A stretch of 64,000 bases of DNA, taken from Coriobacteriia bacterium. GTDB taxonomy: Bacteria; Actinomycetota; Coriobacteriia; Anaerosomatales; Anaerosomataceae. The notes under the pieces were generated by a model, which was not told the origin of the DNA, ran no database searches, and saw only the letters and a program-made list of their open reading frames with translations. The stretch lies in contig JAUSOQ010000078.1 in assembly GCA_030655755.1 (NCBI GenBank), forward strand, positions 1 through 64,000. Direction: 5' to 3'. Made by a program: the position numbers and the translations under genes. Positions 41,856 through 50,407 of this stretch are shown piece after piece (the stretch's first letter is position 1; the number at the start of each line of letters is the position of its first letter).

Positions 41856-43583
41856 TCAGCTCTCGGTCTCGTGTTCGACGATCACTTCTGCCCCAAGCTC
41901 ATCCATGACGAGCTTGGTGATGTCGGCATCATCCCCTGCGACCGACGGACGCGAGTCCGTCTCATCGGTCAGTGGCGACGCCGTGTCTTCTGCCGAGGGC
42001 ACCGCAGCATGCGGGCGTGGCCCAGAACCCCCTGACCTGCCGAGTCGCAGCTCAAGCGGCGGGTCTACGCGGAGAACCACCGCTATGCTGCGCTTGAGCA
42101 GCGGCATCGTCTCAGGTGTGCGCGCGATCTGAAGCGAGAAGTCCTGACCGGCAGGGAATTCGATGACCAGTACGTCACCCTCGACTTCGACCTCGGTGCT
42201 ATCGAACAGGTGCGAGCGCGATGGCTTCAACTTCTTGAACTCTGCCTGCACCGCCGGCCACGCACGCTTGATGGCGGCCGGGTCGAGCGGCCCGCCCGCC
42301 ACTGCCGCCACTGGGACGACCGTAGGCGCATCGGGCGAAGACGTGCTCTCGTCGCGTTTCACCGGAGTGACACTCTCCGGGGCGGGCGCCTTCGCAGCCG
42401 GGGTCGGCGTAGGTGTCGCAACAGGCTGCGGTAGCCGACCGAACGCTTCAAGCTCGGCGATCCTTTCGGCAAGCCCCTCGAGCGTCAAGTCCGTCTCCGG
42501 ACGGGCCATCCGCGTGAGCGCTACCTCGACCGTGAGCCGTTGATCCGCGGCCCAACGCAGCTCCGCAGCGAGGCGACCGAGCACATCGAGCACGCGCGCC
42601 AGACGTTGTACGCCGAACGCTGCAGCCTGTGCCTCGAGACGCACCAGCGCCTCGGTAGTGACATCGACAGCGCCACCCACATCACCCACCGCCGAGATGA
42701 CGAACAGGTCGCGAAAATGCTGGATCATGCCCTTCACGAACTCGGTCATGTCAACGCCCGCTTCGGCCAAACGCGCGACGAAACGGAACGCGCCGGCGAC
42801 ATCGCGTTGCAACACGAGATCGGCGACCTCGAAGAGCAGATCATCGTCGACCTCGCCGAGCAGTCCTTCGACGTCACTCAACGCGATGTTTCCCGATGTG
42901 AACGACGCAAGCTGTTCCAGCGTCGTGATGGCATCACGCATGCCGCCGAGCGCATGTTTTGCGATGAGCGTGAGTGCACCGTCAGAGACCTGCACGCCCT
43001 CGGTGTCAGCGATGTAGCGCAATCGCGCGACGATGTCTTCGACACTCAGACGGTGGAAGTCGAAGCGCTGGCAACGAGAGTGGATCGTCTCGGGCACCTT
43101 GTGCGGATGCGTGGTGCACAGGATGAAGACGGTATGGAGCGGAGGCTCTTCAAGTGTCTTGAGCAACGCATTGAACGCCGAGGTCGACAGCATGTGGACC
43201 TCGTCGATGATGTAGACCTTCCACGTGCGCCGGGTCGGCGCATAGTTCACCCGAGAGATGATCTCCTCACGCACCGCGTCGACACCCGTGCGCGAGGCGG
43301 CATCCAGCTCATAAACGTCCGGGTGGCGACCTTCGGCGATCAAACGGCAGTCTTCGCAGGTGTCATCAGGCTCGCCGGTCGGACCCTTCTCGCAGTCCAA
43401 AGCCTTGGCAAGGATGCGCGCGGTCGTCGTCTTGCCGGTACCGCGCGGTCCGGTGAACAGATACGCATGCGCCACACTGTCGTCGTCCACGGCATTGCGC
43501 AGCGTTCGCTCGATGTGCGACTGCCCGACGACCTCGTCGAAGCGCTGGGGACGGTATGTTCGGTACCAGGACTGGTGTGCCAT
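41856..43583 (-). CDS. dnaX: DNA polymerase III gamma/tau subunit
   Basis: This 575-residue protein has AHQSWYRTYRPQRFDEVVGQ at the start, Walker A GPRGTGKTTTARI, a zinc-binding insert (C-x8-C-x2-C spacing around EKGPTGEPDDTCEDC), IIDEVHML and the clamp-loader lid. A proline/alanine-rich linker (about 385-430) leads to a tau-type C-terminal domain. I found no A-rich slippery site for making gamma by frameshifting. The clamp loader is the processivity engine of the replicase. It lies just downstream of the SRP RNA gene. Confidence 0.95.
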   Translation of the reverse strand: MAHQSWYRTYRPQRFDEVVGQSHIERTLRNAVDDDSVAHAYLFTGPRGTGKTTTARILAKALDCEKGPTGEPDDTCEDCRLIAEGRHPDVYELDAASRTGVDAVREEIISRVNYAPTRRTWKVYIIDEVHMLSTSAFNALLKTLEEPPLHTVFILCTTHPHKVPETIHSRCQRFDFHRLSVEDIVARLRYIADTEGVQVSDGALTLIAKHALGGMRDAITTLEQLASFTSGNIALSDVEGLLGEVDDDLLFEVADLVLQRDVAGAFRFVARLAEAGVDMTEFVKGMIQHFRDLFVISAVGDVGGAVDVTTEALVRLEAQAAAFGVQRLARVLDVLGRLAAELRWAADQRLTVEVALTRMARPETDLTLEGLAERIAELEAFGRLPQPVATPTPTPAAKAPAPESVTPVKRDESTSSPDAPTVVPVAAVAGGPLDPAAIKRAWPAVQAEFKKLKPSRSHLFDSTEVEVEGDVLVIEFPAGQDFSLQIARTPETMPLLKRSIAVVLRVDPPLELRLGRSGGSGPRPHAAVPSAEDTASPLTDETDSRPSVAGDDADITKLVMDELGAEVIVEHETES

Positions 43584-43638
43584 GTAAGGCCTTCCAAGAA
43601 GTCACAGAGATCGCGTGTTCCACCCACAGAAGTATACA

Positions 43639-43665
43639 GGGCCGAACCGACAAACGGTCCGACCC
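43639..43665 (-). terminator. Hairpin after the SRP RNA gene
   Basis: On the minus strand GGGTCGGACCG pairs with CGGTTCGGCCC over 11 bp including two G-U pairs, with a 5-nt loop. It lies directly 3' of the SRP RNA and before dnaX. The downstream sequence is only modestly T-rich. Confidence 0.55.
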
Positions 43666-43679
43666 ATCAGCTCCGGTGC

Positions 43680-43782
43680 TCGCGACCGGATCCGAACACC
43701 CGGCAGAGGCCGCTTATGGCTGCTTCCTTCCGGATCTGACCAGGTTCACGACATACCGCCGTCCGGACCCGGACGCCAGCAT
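43680..43782 (-). ncRNA. ffs: Small signal recognition particle RNA (4.5S type)
   Basis: On the minus strand the universally conserved core GGTCAGATCCGGAAGGAAGCAGCC is present, i.e. the GGAA tetraloop and asymmetric loop that bind Ffh. The outer helix is formed by 43761-43774 with 43684-43697 (13 of 14 paired, counting G-U). Length is about 100 nt; the ends are approximate. Position before dnaX is conserved in many Gram-positives. Confidence 0.93.
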
Positions 43783-43798
43783 CGGAGCGCGAATGCAC

Positions 43799-43804
43799 AG
43801 TATA
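43799..43804 (-). promoter_or_regulatory. Likely -10 box of the SRP RNA promoter
   Basis: On the minus strand this reads TATACT, 5/6 to TATAAT, ending 16 nt before the predicted outer SRP helix region. No clear -35 lies at the proper distance. Confidence 0.4.
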
Positions 43805-43831
43805 GGACGAAGGGGCCAATGGCGCACGTTC

Positions 43832-44206
43832 TCAGACGCGGGCATCCAGCAAGACACGGATGCGCTGCAGCAGGCCTTCCGCATCCACCGGTTTGGTGAC
43901 GTAGTCGTTACAACCTGCCGCAAGCGCCTTGCCGCGGTCGCCCTTCATCGAATGCGCCGTCAAAGCAATCATCGGGATGTCTTTGAAGCGCTCGTCAGCC
44001 TTGATCCGCCGAGTGGCTTCATAGCCATCGAGTTTGGGGAGCTGCACGTCCATGAGGATGAGATCGGGGCGCTGTTCTTCCACCAACGCGATCGCCCGCT
44101 CGCCATCTTCTGCCGAAACGACCTCAAAACCGTTCTTCTCCAACAGGAACGTCACCAGGTAACGGTTCTGGGGGTTGTCCTCGACCAGAAGTATCTTCTC
44201 AGCCAT
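43832..44206 (-). CDS. Single-domain (CheY-like) response regulator
   Basis: This 124-residue protein is a lone receiver: ILLVEDNPQNRYLV, the phosphorylated Asp in LILMDVQLPKLDG, Thr in MIALTAHSMKGD, Lys in DYVTKPVD. It has no output domain. Close relatives sit at the end of hybrid phosphorelays or act as DivK-like shuttles. No kinase is adjacent. AAGGAGCTGG sets the ATG at 44206. Confidence 0.92.
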   Translation of the reverse strand: MAEKILLVEDNPQNRYLVTFLLEKNGFEVVSAEDGERAIALVEEQRPDLILMDVQLPKLDGYEATRRIKADERFKDIPMIALTAHSMKGDRGKALAAGCNDYVTKPVDAEGLLQRIRVLLDARV

Positions 44207-44270
44207 GCAGTCCAGCTCCTTGGGCCAGCCGCCTCGGGGGGAGCGGCATGCCTTCATCTATCTTGTCCAC

Positions 44271-44298
44271 TATGTACCCTGACACGACCCGAGGCAAA
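44271..44298 (-). promoter_or_regulatory. Possible promoter of the CheY-like gene
   Basis: On the minus strand TTTGCC (44293-44298) and TACATA (44271-44276) are 16 bp apart; the leader would be about 58 nt. Sequence match only. Confidence 0.35.
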
Positions 44299-44415
44299 GT
44301 ACCTTATTTTTCGAGGCATCACGAGTCCCGCGCGAAGCGACATCTCTTCATCGTTCGTGTCCACCGTGTACTACACTTGGATTCGGAACTGTCAGACCGA
44401 AGCAAAGGGGGAGCC

Positions 44416-45093
44416 GTGGAATCCGGACAGCTGCGATTCTGTACCGCTTGTGGCACGCCGATCAAGCCCGGAGCCGCATTCTGCGCGGCATGTGGCGCAA
44501 AACTCGAGATAGTAGCGGATATCGCAGTCCCCTCTCCCACGCCGACACCTGCGCCTCCAGCGTCCCCCGCCGTCACATCCACCGAGATGCCCACCCCGAC
44601 GCCCGTTGTCTCGATGGCGGACCCCAACGTCGAACGGATCGTCTCGGCAGCCGCAGGCCTCAGCATGAAAGCCGGGCTGCTCAAGCGTGTGACCTACACG
44701 CTCGTGATGACGAACTACCGCATCCTGTTCGCGCAAACGACTTCAGCGATGCTCAAGCAGAACGTCATGGAGGCGCGCGACAGTGCGAAAGCGGAGGGTG
44801 GAGGCTTCTTCAAGCAATGGGGAGCGCAGATCTCGGCCGGATTCAACTACGCTGACCGCTACCTGGAGATGACGCCCGAGCAGGTACTCGCCGAGACACC
44901 CGGGAACTGGGCACTTGAGATCGCACGCATACAGAAGGTGAAGTACAAGGTGGGTATGGTCGGCGACGCCGAGACGACCAGCACGCCCGACAAGATCACC
45001 ATCAAGACCGCCAACCAGAAGTACGTGCTGGAGCTGTCCGGTGGAAGCACCAACGCAACACGTCAGGCATTCATCGACGCCGGCCTCATCTGA
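44416..45093 (+). CDS. Zinc-ribbon protein with proline-rich linker and PH-like C-terminal region
   Basis: This 225-residue protein starts at GTG after AAAGGGGGAG. Residues about 6-30 are a C4 zinc ribbon (FCTACG...FCAACG, CxxC-x12-CxxC). Residues 33-70 are a Pro/Thr/Ala-rich linker. The rest (MSMKAGLLKRVTYTLVMTNYRILFAQ... and KITIKTANQKYVLELSGG) looks like a PH/GRAM-type beta-sandwich of unknown role. The 281-residue frame from 44248 has no RBS. It stands alone between the divergent receiver gene and the convergent YtxH gene. Confidence 0.75.
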   Translation: MESGQLRFCTACGTPIKPGAAFCAACGAKLEIVADIAVPSPTPTPAPPASPAVTSTEMPTPTPVVSMADPNVERIVSAAAGLSMKAGLLKRVTYTLVMTNYRILFAQTTSAMLKQNVMEARDSAKAEGGGFFKQWGAQISAGFNYADRYLEMTPEQVLAETPGNWALEIARIQKVKYKVGMVGDAETTSTPDKITIKTANQKYVLELSGGSTNATRQAFIDAGLI

Positions 45094-45104
45094 GGCCGGC
45101 GTCG
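45075..45104. terminator. Perfect 14-bp hairpin overlapping the zinc-ribbon gene's stop
   Basis: CGACGCCGGCCTCA (45075-45088) and its exact complement (45091-45104) flank TC. The stop codon TGA (45091-45093) is the start of the second arm. It probably terminates the convergent genes on both sides despite lacking T-runs. Confidence 0.6.
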
Positions 45105-45120
45105 CTACGCGCGATCGTGA

Positions 45121-45357
45121 TCAGGCTCGACCCGTGAGGGATGCTATCTGCCCTTTGAGCCCGTCGAACGCCTTCTGCACCTCGTTCATGCTCTTGTAGT
45201 ACTCGGCTCGCCCCTTCTGCCAGTCGGCTTCCGCCTCCTTGCGAACGCGCACCTGAAGCTCCTTGCCGGACATCGGCGCCAAGAACAGCATCACCACGGC
45301 GCCGACCACGACGCCTACAAGGAGCCCCACCAATGCGCTCGCCATGCGATCGGACAT
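45121..45357 (-). CDS. YtxH-domain small membrane protein
   Basis: This 78-residue protein starts MSDRMASALVGLLVGVVVGAVVMLFLAPMSGKE, one N-terminal helix ending in the APxSGKE motif typical of YtxH proteins, followed by a charged amphipathic helix (EAEADWQKGRAEYYKSMNEVQ). The function is unknown; some relatives are stress-linked. The longer frame to 45684 has no support; AAGGGGAG precedes the ATG at 45357. Confidence 0.85.
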   Translation of the reverse strand: MSDRMASALVGLLVGVVVGAVVMLFLAPMSGKELQVRVRKEAEADWQKGRAEYYKSMNEVQKAFDGLKGQIASLTGRA

Positions 45358-45410
45358 CTCACTCTCCCCTTCCAGGGTACGAAGAACGTCTCTTTTGAGT
45401 AGATACCCAT

Positions 45411-45434
45411 GCACGGGCCCCCTCTCGCCCGTGC
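45411..45434. repeat. Inverted repeat between the DUF362 and YtxH genes
   Basis: GCACGGG (45411-45417) and CCCGTGC (45428-45434) form a 7-bp stem in the gap after the DUF362 stop. It may end that transcript; no T-tract follows. Confidence 0.4.
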
Positions 45435-45491
45435 GGGACCACATGTCGAGTGTCAGTGCGGTATCTGCCAGCCCCGGTGAGGGTCCCGCCG

Positions 45492-46640
45492 TCAACGACG
45501 GTGGATGAGCCTGCCCAAGATGGGCGTCTTCACGGTGATCGCGTGCTCCGGGCAGAGCTCCTGACAGCAATAGCATCTGATACAGCGCTCGTAGTGGTAT
45601 ACCGGCGGCACCGCATGGCCCAGCTCGCTGTCGAAGTCCACGGCCTTGGGATCGATCGGACACATCTGGACACACGTACCGCAAGACGTGCAGCGAGAAG
45701 TGTCTATCACCGGTCGAGGAACGACCCAGTCCTTGACGAGCGCGCCGAAGCGACCTTGCGTGGTGGTGGTCGATCCGGTGCTGCGGTTGACGACGAAGTC
45801 CTCTACGACGAACGTCTCGAGCGCATCACCGAGATACTCGATGTCCTCGGCGTTGCCGAGACCCCACTCTGCGCCCCAACGCACGGTCGGGACGAGACGG
45901 GAATCGAGCTTGACCATCGCGCACACGGTCGCATCCAGTGCGACCGGGTCCTCGGATGCGATGATGACGTTCATCATCCGCGGATCACCTCCACGCGGAC
46001 CGTTGCCTTCCATCCCGAGGATGCCGTCCATCACAAACAACCTCGGTGCGATCACGGCAGTCAGGTCGACGAGCATCTGCGAGAAACGCTCGACGTCTGG
46101 CATGCGGGCATGGAACTCGCCCTTGAGCACACCCGGGATGCAACCGAACTGGTTCTTCACCGCACCGGTCATGCGGGTCAGCCCGTGTGTTTTCAGCTTG
46201 GAGAGCGATACGATCCCGTCGGCGTCCAGCACAGGTGCGGCGAGCGTGAACTGCTTGATGAGACCGCCATCCGGGAACGAGACCTGCCGGCCCTCAGTGA
46301 ACTCCTTGAACGCCACATCGTAGCGCTCCGCCACCTCGGCAAGACCCCCACGCCGCGCAGCACCTTCCGCCTTGCCGAATGCCGGTGAGTCGCCGTACGT
46401 GAGTGTGGCGCCGGCGGCTTGCAGATGTCGGATGACCGCCTCGAACACCGCAGGGTGCGTCGTGACGGCATCGGCAGGTTTGGATGCGACCAGCAGGTTG
46501 GGCTTGAGCAGCAGCCGCTCTCCGGGTCGTGCGAACCTCCCGGCGCCGCCGAGCAGGTCCAGTGCCCGACCTATCGCCTCATCAACGGCCTTTGGATCGT
46601 AGGACTCACATCGAACAAGCGCCACTTGCGAGCGGGTCAT
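45492..46640 (-). CDS. DUF362 protein with C-terminal 2[4Fe-4S] ferredoxin domain
   Basis: This 382-residue protein has the DUF362 core (about 1-290: LLLKPNLLVASKPADAVTTHPAVF, VSLSKLKTHGLTRMTGAVKNQFG) and two iron-sulfur motifs at the end, CTSCGTCVQMCPID and CIRCYCCQELCPE. The family is common in anaerobes and has no firm biochemical role; the clusters suggest redox chemistry. The start ATG lies after GGAGGAGACTC. Confidence 0.9.
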   Translation of the reverse strand: MTRSQVALVRCESYDPKAVDEAIGRALDLLGGAGRFARPGERLLLKPNLLVASKPADAVTTHPAVFEAVIRHLQAAGATLTYGDSPAFGKAEGAARRGGLAEVAERYDVAFKEFTEGRQVSFPDGGLIKQFTLAAPVLDADGIVSLSKLKTHGLTRMTGAVKNQFGCIPGVLKGEFHARMPDVERFSQMLVDLTAVIAPRLFVMDGILGMEGNGPRGGDPRMMNVIIASEDPVALDATVCAMVKLDSRLVPTVRWGAEWGLGNAEDIEYLGDALETFVVEDFVVNRSTGSTTTTQGRFGALVKDWVVPRPVIDTSRCTSCGTCVQMCPIDPKAVDFDSELGHAVPPVYHYERCIRCYCCQELCPEHAITVKTPILGRLIHRR

Positions 46641-46757
46641 CGTGAGTCTCCTCCTTCGAGATGCTCGTGCATCAGGCCGAGCATAGCAGAGGAACAGGCG
46701 CGTGGACTGCCGAGAGGACGCGTGCGACGGCGAGCGCTACGTTGGCGGGAAGCGCAG

Positions 46758-47660
46758 CTAGAGCACGGCGGCTATCTCGGTCGCCAGACGCACGTTCGAG
46801 TAGACCAGCTGCTTGTTCGCTTCCTCGCTCGCACCCCCTGTCAGCTCGTGGATCCGCGCCAACAGAAACGGCGTCACGTCCTTGCCATGCACGCCCTGCG
46901 CGTCCGCCTCGGCCAAAGCCGAATCGATGACGCCTTCAAGCATCTGCGGGTCGAGTTCGTGTTGTACAGGGATAGGGTTGGCGACCACTGCACCACCACT
47001 CAACGCCAGTCCGCGTTTCGCGCGCAGGAATGCGGCGATATCCTCGGCAGTCTCCACTCTTTCGTCCACGCCGAAGCCGCTTGAGCGCGTATAGAACGCA
47101 GGGAACTCGTCGGTGCAATATCCGATCACGGGCACCCCGTGCGTCTCCAGGTACTCCAGCGTCAGACCGATGTCGAGGATCGACTTGGCGCCCGCGCACA
47201 CGACCGCCACATCCGTGCGCGATAGCTCGACCAGATCCGCCGAGATGTCGAAGGTCTTCTCCGCCCCGCGATGCACCCCACCGATGCCGCCTGTGGCAAA
47301 GACCCGGATGCCAGCCATGGCAGCGATCAGCATCGTACCCGCCACCGTGGTCGCGCCATCCATCTCACGCGCCGCGAGCATGGCGATATCCCGGCGACTT
47401 GCTTTCGTGATGCCCGGCGCCGTCCCGAAGTGCTCGATCTGTTCGTCTGTGAGACCTACCGTCAGACGGCCGCCCACGATGGCGATCGTGGCAGGAACCA
47501 CACCTGCCTCGAGCGCGACCCGCTGCGCTTCGTACGCACACTCGACATTGGCAGGGTACGCAAACCCGTGTGAGATGATCGTGGATTCAAGCGCGACCAC
47601 GGGTACGCCCGTTGCGAGCGCTTCAGCGACCAGCGGTGCAATATCGAGATGCACGTTCAT
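46758..47660 (-). CDS. psuG: Pseudouridine-5'-phosphate glycosidase
   Basis: This 300-residue protein has VPVVALESTIISHGFAYP, EAGVVPATIAIVGGRLTVGL, FATGGIGGVHRGAE and ANPIPVQHELD, the standard PsuG signatures. It reversibly cleaves pseudouridine 5'-phosphate to uracil and ribose 5-phosphate. The usual partner kinase PsuK is not found. The ATG at 47660 overlaps the stop of a 32-codon ORF (ATGA) and has only a weak site of its own, so reinitiation from that ORF is likely. The longer frame to 47771 is rejected. Confidence 0.93.
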   Translation of the reverse strand: MNVHLDIAPLVAEALATGVPVVALESTIISHGFAYPANVECAYEAQRVALEAGVVPATIAIVGGRLTVGLTDEQIEHFGTAPGITKASRRDIAMLAAREMDGATTVAGTMLIAAMAGIRVFATGGIGGVHRGAEKTFDISADLVELSRTDVAVVCAGAKSILDIGLTLEYLETHGVPVIGYCTDEFPAFYTRSSGFGVDERVETAEDIAAFLRAKRGLALSGGAVVANPIPVQHELDPQMLEGVIDSALAEADAQGVHGKDVTPFLLARIHELTGGASEEANKQLVYSNVRLATEIAAVL

Positions 47661-47755
47661 CGTGTTCGCCCTTCCGCACCGGTGATGTTGGCGATCGTCA
47701 CATGCGGTGCGCGGACCGCTGTTCGGCCACCGATGACCAGCACGCTTCCTGCCAC
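47657..47755 (-). CDS. Short ORF translationally coupled to psuG
   Basis: A GTG at 47755 follows a strong AGGAGG site (5-nt spacing) and opens a 32-codon frame, MAGSVLVIGGRTAVRAPHVT...TGAEGRTR, that ends by ATGA overlap with psuG. The VLVIGG start resembles the first strand of PfkB-type sugar kinases, so it may be a remnant of a psuK-like kinase or a true leader peptide. Too short to identify; support is the RBS and the overlap. Confidence 0.5.
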   Translation of the reverse strand: MAGSVLVIGGRTAVRAPHVTIANITGAEGRTR

Positions 47756-47787
47756 GATCGCCTCCTCTCATGGGAACATCTTAAGCC

Positions 47788-48636
47788 CTAGGGTAGCGCG
47801 GTCAGGACCACCGCAACGAGCGCCAGGACCACGCCGATGCGCTGCACCCAGCGAAGCCGTTCGCCGAGGAACACGCGAGCGAGCAACAGCACCACGACGG
47901 GGAACATCGAGCCGAGCACCGCCGCGACCGCAAGCGGGCCGAGGCGTATCGCACCGAGCATCGTGACATTGGCGAGCGCCTCGAACGTACCAGCCCCGAA
48001 GACCGCTCCGCGAGCCGGCGCGCTTGCCACAAGCGGACGGCGCAACACCGCTGCAAGCCCGAACAGCAACACTGTCGATGTGACCCTCGCCGAGAGCAAC
48101 GGCCAAAAACCCGATGCGGTGGCGGTATAGGACAGGGCGATGAATCCTAAGGCGAAACACGTGCCCGCGAAAGCCGAGAACGCCACCGCCTTCGGCGGCA
48201 TACCACGTCCCTCATCTGTCTCATGACCGGGAGCGAGACTCACGACGATGACCGCGATAACGGCCAGTACGAGACCGAAGACTGCACGAGGGCCGACTTC
48301 GGTGCCGCGCAACAGATCGAAGAGTGCAGGCAGCGATCCCGCAAGGCTGGCCGTGATGGGCGCGACGATGCCCATGCGACCGATTGCAAGCGCCGCGTAC
48401 AGCGACACCACGCCCACGCCACCCACGGCACCGGCCACAGCGCCCCAGGTCAGGTCGACAGTGGCGTAGTGTGCTGTCGGCGCGACGAGCAGCACGATCG
48501 CGAACATCGCGATCTCGAGCACATGCGCGTTCGCGGTCACCGTGATGGGAGACTCACGCCGACTCGCAAGACCTCCGAGGAAGTCGGAACCACCGAACAG
48601 CACGGAGGTGAGCAGTGCGAGTACCGGGGTGAGCAT
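47788..48636 (-). CDS. EamA/DMT-family transporter
   Basis: This 282-residue protein has ten hydrophobic helices in two halves, beginning MLTPVLALLTSVLFGGSDFLGG, with the second EamA unit ending in LLARVFLGERLRWVQRIGVVLALVAVV. Likely a metabolite exporter; substrate unknown. It is distinct in sequence from the DMT protein at 14952. It lies 3 nt after the HAD phosphatase stop. Confidence 0.85.
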   Translation of the reverse strand: MLTPVLALLTSVLFGGSDFLGGLASRRESPITVTANAHVLEIAMFAIVLLVAPTAHYATVDLTWGAVAGAVGGVGVVSLYAALAIGRMGIVAPITASLAGSLPALFDLLRGTEVGPRAVFGLVLAVIAVIVVSLAPGHETDEGRGMPPKAVAFSAFAGTCFALGFIALSYTATASGFWPLLSARVTSTVLLFGLAAVLRRPLVASAPARGAVFGAGTFEALANVTMLGAIRLGPLAVAAVLGSMFPVVVLLLARVFLGERLRWVQRIGVVLALVAVVLTALP

Positions 48637-48639
48637 GCG

Positions 48640-49110
48640 CTAGCGTCGCAGCGTCGCAGCGAGTCGTGCGGGATGGGCGAGCAGACCGATCGCGTGAACG
48701 ATGTCACCCGTGACGACATCGGCGGCGTGCATCGCCTCAGCAGATGCACCCTCGCCTCCCACCACGCAGACACCCAGCGCGACCTCGCGCAGCATCGCGG
48801 CGTCGTTCACGCCGTTGCCGATAGCGGCAACACTCGCTGCACCGAGTTCTCGCACGAACGCGAGCTTCTGGGCGGCTTCAGCTCCCCGCTCGACGATGTG
48901 TACCTCGATCCCAAGCTCGGCAGCCATGTTGTGGGCGGTACCCTGAGTGTCCGCCGTGATGGCGACCGGGTGAAGGGTACCCGACACAGCCGCGAGCGCC
49001 TCGGCAACCCCGGGTATGAGCTCGCCATCAAATGCAAGAGTGCCGTTCACGTCAAGAACGAGGTGTTCGAGATCGAGGTGACCGCGACCCGGGATGTCGA
49101 TACTCAACAT
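48640..49110 (-). CDS. HAD-superfamily phosphatase related to soluble P-type ATPase domains (COG4087-like)
   Basis: This 156-residue protein has HAD motif I as LDVNGTLAFDG: the nucleophile Asp is present, but the usual second Asp is Asn. Motif II is in AITADTQGTA and motif III/IV in AIGNGVNDAAML. The DVNGT form is typical of the soluble P-type ATPase-like group rather than decay. The substrate is unknown. It has no strong RBS and starts 20 nt after the LOG gene's stop. Confidence 0.75.
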   Translation of the reverse strand: MLSIDIPGRGHLDLEHLVLDVNGTLAFDGELIPGVAEALAAVSGTLHPVAITADTQGTAHNMAAELGIEVHIVERGAEAAQKLAFVRELGAASVAAIGNGVNDAAMLREVALGVCVVGGEGASAEAMHAADVVTGDIVHAIGLLAHPARLAATLRR

Positions 49111-49130
49111 GGCGATGCGCCTGCGCTTCC

Positions 49131-49865
49131 TTAAGAGTTGGAGTGGTTACCGTGCGGATGCGCCTTGATGAAGGCGACCGCATCCTCACACGAGTCGGTC
49201 ATATGTACGAGATCCGTGTCGCCCGCAGCGATTGTTCCTTCGGCGACGAGCTTCTCCAGGAAGAAGTCCATCATCGGCTTCCAGAACTCTGTACCCATCG
49301 CCACCACGGGGAAAGACTCCATCTTCCCGGTCTGGATGAGCGTGATAGCCTCGAAGAGTTCATCAAGCGTCCCGAAGCCGCCGGGCATGATGACGAAAGC
49401 GCGCGAGTACTTCACCATCATGACCTTGCGCACGAAGAAGTGCTCGAAGGTCATGACGCGATCGACGTAGGGGTTAGGCTTCTGCTCGTGCGGCAGGTGG
49501 ATGTTGGCTCCAAGCGAGAGTCCGCCTGCTTCCTGCGCACCACGGTTGGCCGCCTCCATGATGCCGGGGCCACCACCGGTCATGACGCTGTAGCCCGCCT
49601 TGGCCAGCTCCCCGCCCATCTTGCGCGCCAACTCATAGTGCGGATGGTCCTCTTTGAAGCGTGCCGAGCCGAACACCGTGACCATCGGCACATCAAGGTT
49701 GAGGAACTCGAAACCGCGCAGGAACTCAAGGAAGATACGCACCGCACTCTCCGTGTTCTCGGCATGACCGTGCCCGCCGGCGAGGAACTCCGCCTCGGCG
49801 CCGACGACCTGCTCGAGCAGAGACGACGGATAGGCGTCAAGATCGTAAGGATTCGCGTCGGTCAT
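49131..49865 (-). CDS. LOG-family protein (cytokinin-riboside monophosphate hydrolase-like)
   Basis: This 244-residue protein has VTVFGSARFKEDHPHY, the phosphoribohydrolase motif GGGPGIMEAANRGA and MPGGFGTLDELFE, all diagnostic of LOG proteins (TIGR00730). In bacteria they cleave nucleoside 5'-monophosphates to base and ribose 5-phosphate, so with psuG it could feed ribose phosphate salvage (inference). The start MTDANPYD at 49865 follows GGAGGC; the extension to 49922 is rejected. Confidence 0.9.
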   Translation of the reverse strand: MTDANPYDLDAYPSSLLEQVVGAEAEFLAGGHGHAENTESAVRIFLEFLRGFEFLNLDVPMVTVFGSARFKEDHPHYELARKMGGELAKAGYSVMTGGGPGIMEAANRGAQEAGGLSLGANIHLPHEQKPNPYVDRVMTFEHFFVRKVMMVKYSRAFVIMPGGFGTLDELFEAITLIQTGKMESFPVVAMGTEFWKPMMDFFLEKLVAEGTIAAGDTDLVHMTDSCEDAVAFIKAHPHGNHSNS

Positions 49866-50018
49866 GGGGAGCCTCCAGAGTGGTGTCCGATACGTCAATC
49901 CTAGCAGGATGGCGGGATGCAAGCAGTGGATGTCGCAGCGTCACGTGAAGTAACACGTAGCACGGCGCCGCAGGAGGGCTGTATGCTTGGCTCACGAAGG
50001 TGACCACCGGGAGGACCC

Positions 50019-50384
50019 ATGCCGCTCGTACGTATCGACATCACCGGGGCGAAGCCGGAGACCTACAAGCGCGCGCTGCTGTCAGGTGCAAGGCTCGCCG
50101 TCACCAGCGCACTCGGTGTGCCCGACAGCCGCGTGACCGTACGCCTCTTCGAAGCCACTCCGGAGTGCGTGGACATGCCGGCCTGCCGCACCGACCGTTT
50201 CACGACCGTCGAGGTGCTGCTCTACGAAGGCCGCACACCGGAACTCAAAGCCGCTCTTATCTCGACGCTGCGCACCGTCTACGCCGGTAACCCGGGCATC
50301 GAGCCCTCAGAGGTCGCGATCTTCATCCACGACGCATCGCCGCAAGACCTCGACGTGCTGCCGGGTGAAGCCGAGGCACACTGA
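50019..50384 (+). CDS. Tautomerase-superfamily protein
   Basis: This 121-residue protein starts MPLVRIDITG, so processing would expose Pro1, the catalytic base of 4-oxalocrotonate tautomerase enzymes. Arginines near the expected positions (RVTVRLFEATPE) are present. It is about twice the length of a single 4-OT unit, so it may form trimers like MSAD/CHMI. The substrate is unknown. GGAGG precedes the ATG. Confidence 0.8.
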   Translation: MPLVRIDITGAKPETYKRALLSGARLAVTSALGVPDSRVTVRLFEATPECVDMPACRTDRFTTVEVLLYEGRTPELKAALISTLRTVYAGNPGIEPSEVAIFIHDASPQDLDVLPGEAEAH

Positions 50385-50407
50385 TGCTTGGGGAATAGAA
50401 GTGTTGC

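Noticed and set aside
41856-43583. Programmed frameshift in dnaX
   Set aside because: No A-rich slippery heptamer was seen in the linker region; a single tau-like product is assumed.
42540-43739. 399-codon plus-strand frame
   Set aside because: Antisense to dnaX and the SRP RNA; high-GC shadow frame.
48640-49110. HAD protein as an inactivated phosphatase
   Set aside because: The Asn in DVNGT is typical for the soluble P-type ATPase-like subgroup, so it is not good evidence of decay.
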